From assembly GCA_048013815.1 (NCBI GenBank), contig CM106585.1, positions 21,204,001 to 21,268,000 of the forward strand: 64,000 bases of DNA, written 5' to 3'. Shown one piece after another: positions 12,933 through 20,236 of the stretch. A program made the position numbers and the translations under genes. Origin of the DNA: Setoptus koraiensis. Lineage: Eukaryota; Arthropoda. Under the pieces are notes generated by a model, which had not been told where the DNA came from, ran no database searches, and saw nothing but the letters and a program-made list of their open reading frames with translations. How positions within the stretch are numbered: the first letter of the stretch is position 1; each line of letters begins with the position of its first letter.

Positions 12933-13148
12933 CTTATTCTCACTACCGTCGTCTATTCAAACAGTGGATGATGCAAGATGTTACAAGAGGTAATATAATA
13001 ATGATAATAGTGATAATAACAGCAACTTGTTTGCTGGTTGGACAGAATTCCAATGGACATTGTTTGCCACATTGTTAGATGCGGTTTACTGTTTATATTC
13101 TGACCATTATTTTCTCGTCTTCCACGCCTACTCTCAGTAGCGCCCTCT
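12778..13148. repeat. Donor copy, block 1: SCOT first codons and upstream DNA
   Basis: Matches 16443-16810 in the same orientation. It covers SCOT codons 1 to about 52 and about 215 bp upstream. A run of 103 identical bases (13026-13128 and 16688-16790) lies entirely outside the two minus-strand coding regions. The coding part has diverged more than the upstream part. The block ends at a TAGCGCCCTCT word present in both copies. Confidence 0.93.
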
Positions 13149-13929
13149 TGGATGATTCGAAGAGACTAACATTGTGACCAATATAATAACGTTCACCATG
13201 GCTGTGATGCATTAGATTCTACAAGATTGTTGTTGTTGTTGTTGTTGCTGTTACATAATATCTCATCGCAACAGCAACACACAAATTCATCATTGTTGTT
13301 GGATTAGAGAATGAAAGGGTGCGTGTTACCATGTCCAACTATCATCATTATATAATGGATCATAATGTGTGTTGCATAGCCCAAGCCTATTTGACATTTT
13401 CAATAGAGCACCCAACAAAGCTTCATAGCCCCATTTCGTGAGATCACCTGAAGACCTAAAGGGCGACACATGAAACTCGATATGATCGCATAAAATTGAT
13501 TAAATCTCACCATAGCGTCTATTATTTGATAGGTAAAAGCGAAATTTTCATTTCGTAGCATAAACAGACATATAGACTGGTGATAAGTTCAACTACTAAA
13601 CTCCCACGCGTAGCTCGATAACAAGTTGGCCTCACGACAAGCACCGAGCAACGATTTTGGCCATTGTTGCATGACGCAACTTTAATGGTATGCATGAGAG
13701 AATAATGGTAGCTTTACCATTACAAAGATGTGGGATCGCCATCATTGTTGATACCATCTATTTATAAATACATGTTCATCACATATCTCACATTGGAGCT
13801 TCTTCTCGATACATTTCTATATGCCGTAGACATGGGCTGCAAGGTTAACCCTATCTGCTAAAGCTGCATGGGATCTCCCTGTGGTGTACGCTCTGCCGTG
13901 TGCGCTTGGGGTGGGCATTTGTCAGTGTG

Positions 13930-14022
<93 letters not shown>

Positions 14023-14949
14023 CACGAAGAAGTGTTCGCTATGTTTCGTGGTCTCTTTCTCTCTGACTCTTTCCATCCCTTATTGATGGCATCAAACTAG
14101 CACCACCGACACTTACGACACACCATGAGAACATAGTGCTAGGCAAGATATTGGTATAGTTGTTGATGTTATCACATTCACTTACAAGTTGGCCATTATT
14201 TGTTTGCCTATTGGTTGCTGCTGTTGGTTGTTGTCAAGCTACAGATCAGATTGGAATCCGCTATCGTTTAATCATTGCCAGCATCGTTATTCATCGTTGC
14301 TACATTATTAATGTAATTCTAGACCTCAAACAGCTCAAAGTAGAATAATTCACATAATATTACCGTACATGTAATAGTATTAGTGATACTAACAATAATA
14401 ATAAATACAGCAAGAGGCGTAGGCAGTGTATTAATCTCAGGAAAGAGTGAACAGCAACAACAAACACGAACGAACGACAACAACAAATACCTCACTAGCA
14501 ATCGAGTGGCATTGAATTGGGCGAGTTATACAGAGCGAAAAGGAGCCAATATAACAACGACAACAGCGCCTCTGGCAAGAACTAGTAAACAACACACACA
14601 CACACGAACACGAAACAACGCTAATGCTTGCTCACTAGGATTAGATGGATTACCAATTGAGGCATATAATTGAGTGATTTCATATATCATTCAATCAAAA
14701 TATAAATACCAAGCTGTGTATCATCCGATGTATCATTTTGATGATCACCAGTATTGATAGCAGCCAATCACAATTGATGCAAACGTATTGATACTCGTCT
14801 ACATATCTACCTGACCATATTTGGATTCATTTACATATATATATATATAAATAACATAATATCTCTATATACTTACATATATATAATACAAAATTCAGTA
14901 ATTATCATTATTATTTATATAAAAAGAATCGTCATTATCTAGCGTCACC
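12933..14949. promoter_or_regulatory. Divergent promoter region of SCOT and PIP4K
   Basis: Two kilobases between divergent start codons. Both ends (12933-13148 and 14683-14949) recur between CISD3 and CARS. The middle (13150-14680) does not; it holds a long (GT)n tract, a TTG run near 13225-13252 and short frames of no recognisable family. TATATAAAA lies just before the PIP4K start (about 14917-14925), probably within the leader. No other gene found. Confidence 0.7.
13925..14022. repeat. (GT)n microsatellite
   Basis: About 98 bp of nearly pure GT dinucleotide, interrupted once by TATAT and once by GC, in the middle of the SCOT-PIP4K intergenic region. It is absent from the duplicated copy of that region. 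Confidence 0.95.
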
Positions 14950-14978
14950 ATGTCTGGAGAATCATCAACAATCACTTC
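14683..14978. repeat. Donor copy, block 2: PIP4K leader and first codons
   Basis: Matches 17051-17340 in the same orientation along its whole length with scattered substitutions and small indels. It includes about 265 bp upstream of PIP4K and its first codons, which read MSGES in both genes. Beyond about 14978 the two genes are unrelated. Confidence 0.93.
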
Positions 14979-16167
14979 CATCAGTAGGTCAATGTCGACC
15001 AAATGCAAGAAGAAACATTTCAAGCCAAAACATCAAAAATCAAAGCTATTTAGAGCAAATGAGCCATTATTATCTGTCTTTATGTGGGGTGTCAACCATA
15101 CAGTAAGCGAATTAAATCATGTCAACATACCAATCATGCTAATGCCCGACGATTTTAAGGCATTCACTAAGGTGCGAGTGGACAATCATTTATATCAAAA
15201 AGATATAATGCCTTCTCATTTTAAAATCAAAGAATATTGCCCTCTTGTATTTCGTAATTTACGAGAACGCTTCTCAATAGATGACAATGATTATCTCAAA
15301 TCATTAACAAAATTTCAACCAGTGGCTGATGATAGTCGCTCCGGCAGGCCAGCGAAATTCTATTCATCATATGATAAACAACTAATTCTAAAGACATTAT
15401 CAGCTGAAGAAGTTGAAAATATGCATCATCTACTAAAAGAATATCATCCCTACATTGTCGAACGTTTTGGTAAGACATTATTGCCGCAATATCTAGGAAT
15501 GTATAGGTTGACTGTGGAAGGCCAAGAAACTTATATAGTGGTTATGCGTAACATATTTAGCTCGCGTTTACCCATACACAAAAAATATGATCTCAAAGGT
15601 TCAAATTTGGATCGCGAAGCTAGCGAAAAGGAACGTGGCAAAGATTTGCCATGCTTTAAAGATAACGACTTCTTGAAAGATGGTGTAAAATTATATTTAG
15701 ATCTTGATAGCAAAGAGAAATTAATTAGTACACTAGAGGCTGATACAACGTTCCTAGCGCGAGAAAATTTAATGGACTATTCCCTATGTCTAGGTATACA
15801 CGATTGTGAAAAATTCCAACAAGAGCAAGCCGACATAAACTCACCAAAATCTACCAGCTCAAATGAGGACGACGAAGAAGCTGATTCTAGTGGCGGAGGT
15901 GGTGGCGGTATAGCGGGGCCAGACACTCCAAATATGAAAAGTCAAGATGGAGATGATACAATGATCGGCGATGTCGGAACCACTGGTAGTATTGGTGTTA
16001 TGAAATCTAGTGTTGCAAATACAAGCGAAAAGCAGATTTATTTCATGGGGCTAGTAGACGTATTAACGCAGTTTGGATTGAGAAAGAGAATAGTCACTGT
16101 TCATCCAGAGCAATACAGAAAAAGGTTTATGGAGTTCATCGCTAAGGCTATCAATATTTCTGGGTAA
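14950..16167 (+). CDS. PIP4K: Phosphatidylinositol 5-phosphate 4-kinase, type II
   Basis: Makes PI(4,5)P2 from PI5P. Single exon, 405 residues. Recognisable in order: basic amino terminus (KKKHF); LLSVFMWGVNH; MPDDFKAF; CPLVFRNLRERF; the ATP-site lysine in LILKTL (about 148); KYDLKGS; KDNDF; MDYSLCLGIHD (about 275-285); an acidic, Ser/Gly-rich insert (about 286-360); and the metal-binding aspartate in GLVD (370). The segment after GLVDVLTQFGLRKR passes straight to IVTVHPEQY: about 15 residues of the activation loop found in animal PIP4Ks are absent, although the frame is unbroken. The nucleotide-base motif TRNVF reads MRNIF (199-203). The loop sets lipid specificity in this family, so activity may be changed. 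The start is shared with the CARS duplication, and the 3' end overlaps CISD3. Confidence 0.95.
   Translation: MSGESSTITSISRSMSTKCKKKHFKPKHQKSKLFRANEPLLSVFMWGVNHTVSELNHVNIPIMLMPDDFKAFTKVRVDNHLYQKDIMPSHFKIKEYCPLVFRNLRERFSIDDNDYLKSLTKFQPVADDSRSGRPAKFYSSYDKQLILKTLSAEEVENMHHLLKEYHPYIVERFGKTLLPQYLGMYRLTVEGQETYIVVMRNIFSSRLPIHKKYDLKGSNLDREASEKERGKDLPCFKDNDFLKDGVKLYLDLDSKEKLISTLEADTTFLARENLMDYSLCLGIHDCEKFQQEQADINSPKSTSSNEDDEEADSSGGGGGGIAGPDTPNMKSQDGDDTMIGDVGTTGSIGVMKSSVANTSEKQIYFMGLVDVLTQFGLRKRIVTVHPEQYRKRFMEFIAKAINISG
16037..16042 (-). terminator. Probable poly(A) signal of CISD3
   Basis: AATAAA on the minus strand, about 110 bp past the CISD3 stop and inside the PIP4K coding sequence. If used, CISD3 mRNA is antisense to the 3' end of PIP4K. 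Confidence 0.5.
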
Positions 16168-16594
16168 TTGTAGAGCGAGCATTTTGAACTGCATCAGTGT
16201 TATGCGTTCCATCGCACAAAGGCTTGTTTTTCGTATGCTTACAATTACAAAACCAATAAATTTTGTCTTCATGAGATTCAAACCTGACCGGCCTATTCTT
16301 GATTTTCATCTTGGCATCTTTGTGTGTCCCATCACAGAATGGTTGATTTCGACTGAAGCCACAAGAGCACCACATATAGACTTTTTTGGCCTTGCATTCA
16401 AACTTAAACGGTCTTTTTGCATAAATGTGACCGTCTCGATCAGATTTGATGTCTTCAACGGCATCCTCTGCCTTGTTGGAGAATATAGAACTTTTGATGG
16501 TCGTTATCCTCAAGCAACGCTGAGCTGTTGTGAATATCAGATGTCTTGCGGGATTTGCGGTCGACGGAGAGAGCAACAACGCCAGTGAATTCAT
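16151..16594 (-). CDS. CISD3: CDGSH iron-sulfur protein 3 (mitochondrial), with a SCOT-derived presequence
   Basis: A mitochondrial matrix protein with two 2Fe-2S centres. 147 residues, one exon. Two complete CDGSH motifs are visible, each C-x-C-x2-S/T-x3-P-x-C-D-G-T-H, at residues 76-91 and 116-131; this two-motif form marks CISD3 rather than CISD1/2. Residues 1-52 are not CISD3-like: they match the SCOT presequence and continue into the first residues of the SCOT enzyme (KAEDAVEDIKS against [11 protein letters not shown]). CISD3 homology begins directly afterwards (IYAKRPFKFE). The presequence should still direct mitochondrial import. The stop codon overlaps the PIP4K stop by 17 bp, tail to tail; CARS diverges from it at the other end. 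Confidence 0.94.
   Translation of the reverse strand: MNSLALLLSPSTANPARHLIFTTAQRCLRITTIKSSIFSNKAEDAVEDIKSDRDGHIYAKRPFKFECKAKKVYMWCSCGFSRNQPFCDGTHKDAKMKIKNRPVRFESHEDKIYWFCNCKHTKNKPLCDGTHNTDAVQNARSTITQKY
16255..16260 (+). terminator. Probable poly(A) signal of PIP4K
   Basis: AATAAA 88 bp past the PIP4K stop, inside the CISD3 coding sequence on the opposite strand. With the reciprocal signal at 16037 it predicts more than 200 bp of overlapping sense/antisense transcript. Confidence 0.55.
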
Positions 16595-16810
16595 CTTGTT
16601 CTCAACCCCGTCGCCTATTCAAACAGTGGATGACACAAGATGTAACAAGAGGTAGTATAGTAATAATAATAATGATAGTAACAGCAGCTTGTTTGCTGGT
16701 TGGACAGAATTCCAATGGACATTGTTTGCCACATTGTTAGATGCGGTTTACTGTTTATATTCTGACCATTATTTTCTCGTCTTCCACGCCCACTTTCAGT
16801 AGCGCCCTCT
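16443..16810. repeat. Recipient copy, block 1: CISD3 first codons and upstream DNA
   Basis: The copy of 12778-13148. It supplies codons 1-52 and about 215 bp of upstream DNA to CISD3. The break lies between the SCOT-like codons and the start of true CISD3 homology. Confidence 0.93.
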
Positions 16811-17313
16811 CAATGATCACATAATACTACCGTGCCATGTGGAAATCTGCCAATGTCTCTGGCTTTAGTTCAGGGAAAAACCGCTCGAGGTCGCTTTTTG
16901 TACAAGCATTTTCCGTGCGTGAGATTCAGTGAGCATCCGAAAAACAAATCAGCAAGAAAAAAAGAAGAAAAAACGCAACATTTATCGAGACACTTCAGGT
17001 TTTCCGATCCATTTTTTGGCTGATGCGAGCGCCCCTCGCGTCTTTTTCTTTTATACATCATTCAATCAAAATATAAATACTAACCTGTGTATCATCAAAT
17101 GTATCATTTTGATGATCACTAGCGCTGATAGCAGCCAATCACAATTGATGCAAACATATTGATACTCGTCTACATATCTACCTGACCATACTTGGATTCA
17201 TTTACATCTACATATAAAGAACATAATATCTCCATATACTTGCACATATAATACAAAATTTAGTAATTATAATTATCATTTATATAAAAGAATCGTCAGT
17301 ATCTAGCCTCACC
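16595..17313. promoter_or_regulatory. Divergent promoter region of CISD3 and CARS (copy of the SCOT-PIP4K region)
   Basis: 719 bp between divergent start codons. Both flanks match the SCOT-PIP4K region. The 240-bp centre (16811-17050) is different: it contains an A/G-rich run (AAGAAAAAAAGAAGAAAAAA), then ATCGAGACACT and an AGCGCCCCTCGCG word. A related arrangement occurs upstream of XPO4 (19865-19970). TATATAAAA lies about 30 bp before the CARS start, as in PIP4K. Confidence 0.75.
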
Positions 17314-17340
17314 ATGTCTGGAGAATCACCAATCAGAATA
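17051..17340. repeat. Recipient copy, block 2: CARS leader and first codons
   Basis: The copy of 14683-14978. It gives CARS its 5' leader, start codon and about five first codons. Native CARS homology begins immediately afterwards (ILNSFSR). Confidence 0.93.
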
Positions 17341-19536
17341 TTGAACTCCTTCAGTCGAGCCCTCGAATCTCTCGTTCCGATCCAGAGCAAAAGCATCAGG
17401 TGGTATACTTGTGGGCCAACTGTCTACGCTCCCTCTCATCTCGGCCATGCAAGGTGTTACATGACTTTCGACATTATACGTAGGATATTATTGGATTATT
17501 TTGGTTACCAAGTTCAATATGTTATGAATATCACTGATATAGATGATAAAATAATTAAGACAGCCAGATGTGACTACTTGTACGATCAATACAAGACTAA
17601 AGTTTTGGATAGCGTGGCAAACAATTCCTTTGATCCGACGAAATTCAACAATGACCTCGAAGAGGCTCTATCAGCATATAGACAAAAAACTGAAAAGGAA
17701 AATGACGTTAACAAAAGAAGGATGTACCAAGAAAACGTGGAAAAATTTCTTGCCGACTTGGAGCGTTTTCGAGGGAGCTCACTAAAAGAAGTAAAGGAAC
17801 TACTGCCTGACAGACTGGACACGAGGCATCTCAGGGATATAATCTCTGACCAACTCGACTCTCAATACGGTGAAACTGTCATTGATCACGCTATATTCAA
17901 GAAATTGACATTGGAATATGAGCAGAAATTTCATGAAGATATGAGAAGGCTCAATATTCTTGAGCCAAGTACATTGACTAGAGTAAGCGCACATATTGAA
18001 AATATTGATAAATATATTCAACAAATTGAGTCGAACGGATTCGCCTATAAATCTAACGGTTCGGTATATTTTGACACGAACAAATTTGCCAAAGATCAAA
18101 AACACACCTACGCAAAACTTTCTAATCGAAGTATTGAAGCAGCCAGTAGCCGAAGACAAGATCTAGATGAGGCAGATGGTGAATTATCTAATCTCTCCGA
18201 CAAAAGGTGCCCGGAGGACTTTGCTCTATGGAAAAAGTCAAAACCTGGCGAACCGAGTTGGAAATCTACCACCTATGATGACGGACGCCCTGGTTGGCAC
18301 ATTGAATGTTCCGTCATGGCAAGCCATATCCTCGGAAATCAATTCGATTTGCATTCTGGGGGTTGTGACCTCAAGTTTCCTCATCATGATAACGAGATTG
18401 CCCAAGCTGAAGCAAAAATAAATACCGGACACAATTGGGTCAACTATTTTATCCACTCTGGTCACCTTCATATTGCAGGATGCAAGATGTCAAAATCTCT
18501 AAAAAACTTCGTAACAATAGCTGAAGCTTTGGAGAAATACTCCGCATTACAGTTGAGGCTTCTTTTTCTGAGTCATAACTGGACGGAAACTTTAGACTAT
18601 TCTGACGACACTATGAAGCGTGCACTGAGTATAGAAAAACGAGTGAATGATTTCTTTCTCATAGTAAAGGATCGATTAAGAGATCCCCATGCTGGAGGGG
18701 ACGCAGCAAACCCTTCCATAGAAACTATTTTCGTTGAGTGGACACAGAGTGACATAGAAATGAATCAAGAATTTTTAAACACAACACAATTGATAGATGA
18801 GTCGTTACGTGATAATTTCAATACCAAGCGGGCTGTTGATCTCACGCTGGAGCTCATCGCAAAAGTCTACAAGAAAGAGTCGTGCAACTTGATTCTATTG
18901 AGAGATATAGCCGCATTCATTCATAAATTATTTAGAATATTCGGTGCAAATTTTAATAGTTTTCAACCAAGGACGCACATTGTGGAAATTCCTGATCAGG
19001 CCCCTCAAGAGAATTTTGAAAATGGTCAATCCACTGAAGTCCTTTATAGTTATATGGATACCTTGGCCAGTTTTCGATCCAAAGTTAGAGAGGTGGCTAA
19101 GAAAGGACAGACTCCGTCTGATTTTGTCGACATTCTCAAACTATGTGATGAACTTCGCGACACGATCTTGCCGGAGATGGGTGTTCGTCTGCAGGATAAA
19201 GAAGATGTGAAAGGTAAACCCTATGTGCTCGAACTGGTTGATAAAGAAACCATGATGAGAGAGAAAGCCTTGGCAGAAAAGTTGAAGTATGAAAAAATGA
19301 ATGAAAAATTGAAGCAACTAGAATTACAAAAACAAAAAGATGACCAAAAGAAGATACCACCAAGTGAAATGTTCAAAGATCAAAAGGACAGATTCTCTCA
19401 ATTCGACGCTGAAGGTTTACCTACCCACGATGCCGAGGGTCAAGTATTGCCCAAGTCCCAAGTTAGCAAGCTGAAAAGGTTACAGAAGGACCAAGAGAAA
19501 AAGTACAAGAAGTACTTGGAGTCTATCAAGCAATAA
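17314..19536 (+). CDS. CARS1: Cysteinyl-tRNA synthetase, cytoplasmic
   Basis: Charges tRNA-Cys with cysteine. 740 residues in a single exon, close to the 748 of the human core form. Class I signatures are present: the zinc/cysteine-site Cys33 in CGPTVY, the HIGH motif as HLGH (42-45), ITDIDDKI, WHIECSVMA, FPHHDNEIAQ, and KMSKS (about 391-395). The eukaryote-type tail is present: a Lys/Glu/Gln-rich coiled region, then IPPSEMF and GLPTHDAEG. The amino-terminal GST-like extension of some vertebrate isoforms is absent. The first codons (MSGES) and about 265 bp of leader are shared with PIP4K by duplication. An AATAAA at 19532-19537 overlaps the stop codon and is probably too close to serve it. 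Confidence 0.97.
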   Translation: MSGESPIRILNSFSRALESLVPIQSKSIRWYTCGPTVYAPSHLGHARCYMTFDIIRRILLDYFGYQVQYVMNITDIDDKIIKTARCDYLYDQYKTKVLDSVANNSFDPTKFNNDLEEALSAYRQKTEKENDVNKRRMYQENVEKFLADLERFRGSSLKEVKELLPDRLDTRHLRDIISDQLDSQYGETVIDHAIFKKLTLEYEQKFHEDMRRLNILEPSTLTRVSAHIENIDKYIQQIESNGFAYKSNGSVYFDTNKFAKDQKHTYAKLSNRSIEAASSRRQDLDEADGELSNLSDKRCPEDFALWKKSKPGEPSWKSTTYDDGRPGWHIECSVMASHILGNQFDLHSGGCDLKFPHHDNEIAQAEAKINTGHNWVNYFIHSGHLHIAGCKMSKSLKNFVTIAEALEKYSALQLRLLFLSHNWTETLDYSDDTMKRALSIEKRVNDFFLIVKDRLRDPHAGGDAANPSIETIFVEWTQSDIEMNQEFLNTTQLIDESLRDNFNTKRAVDLTLELIAKVYKKESCNLILLRDIAAFIHKLFRIFGANFNSFQPRTHIVEIPDQAPQENFENGQSTEVLYSYMDTLASFRSKVREVAKKGQTPSDFVDILKLCDELRDTILPEMGVRLQDKEDVKGKPYVLELVDKETMMREKALAEKLKYEKMNEKLKQLELQKQKDDQKKIPPSEMFKDQKDRFSQFDAEGLPTHDAEGQVLPKSQVSKLKRLQKDQEKKYKKYLESIKQ

Positions 19537-20236
19537 ATGATCTGAATTAATTTATTATTTTTGGTTGCATTTCCGTGTTGCAGTGATTAGATTTGTTTCT
19601 TTTTTTCTTCATTTTGCAAACTTCTTGTTGACCCAGACTCAATGCCTAATCGACGGCTACGATGCTACTGCTTGATTTACTATCATTTCGCCTCTTTGCG
19701 TTTGTCCACTAGAGGCTACTCTTGTGAGTGGCAGTTACTAGCGTAACTAGACGAATGACGCATTATCTGCAGGGCAAGCAACGATCTGTGCGCTTGGGCA
19801 TTACTGATTTTAGCCTCTCATCCCACCGTGATATCGTTACGTCGGGAACTGTAACAATGAGGAGTAGATCAATCAAGAAAAAAGAAGAATAGAAGTTACA
19901 ATTATCGAGACACTATTACGCTTTGACGTGTGCACTCTAGCGCCTCTCGTGGCTGCTTCTCGCATCTTTTGATTTATCAGAGCAATTGACCACACTGTAG
20001 GCTATCTATCTTCAGTACAATATCGATGCTACGCAAAATGGCACGATGAACATAATTCTCGAAATGCCAGTCTATATCAATTTTATTTCCTATCAATATT
20101 ATCATCCTATACTACTGATCTATTTCTCATTTTACACTCAACGTATATAAATGATAGAATCAACGCTCACCATCATCATACCATTGATAAACAAACAAAT
20201 AAACCAAAGGATTATTACATAGTCAATCAACCAGTC
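19537..20236 (+). promoter_or_regulatory. CARS 3' end and XPO4 promoter region
   Basis: 700 bp between two genes in tandem; no coding frame of note. Near 19865-19970 there is an A/G-rich run followed by ATTATCGAGACACT and TCTAGCGCCTCTCG, resembling the centre of the CISD3-CARS promoter. TATATAAA at about 20145 lies about 90 bp before the XPO4 start and could be a TATA box; the start point is not fixed. Confidence 0.5.

Noticed and set aside
13858-14086. Frames of about 70 codons on both strands over the GT tract
   Set aside because: Alternating Cys-Val or His-Thr from a dinucleotide repeat.
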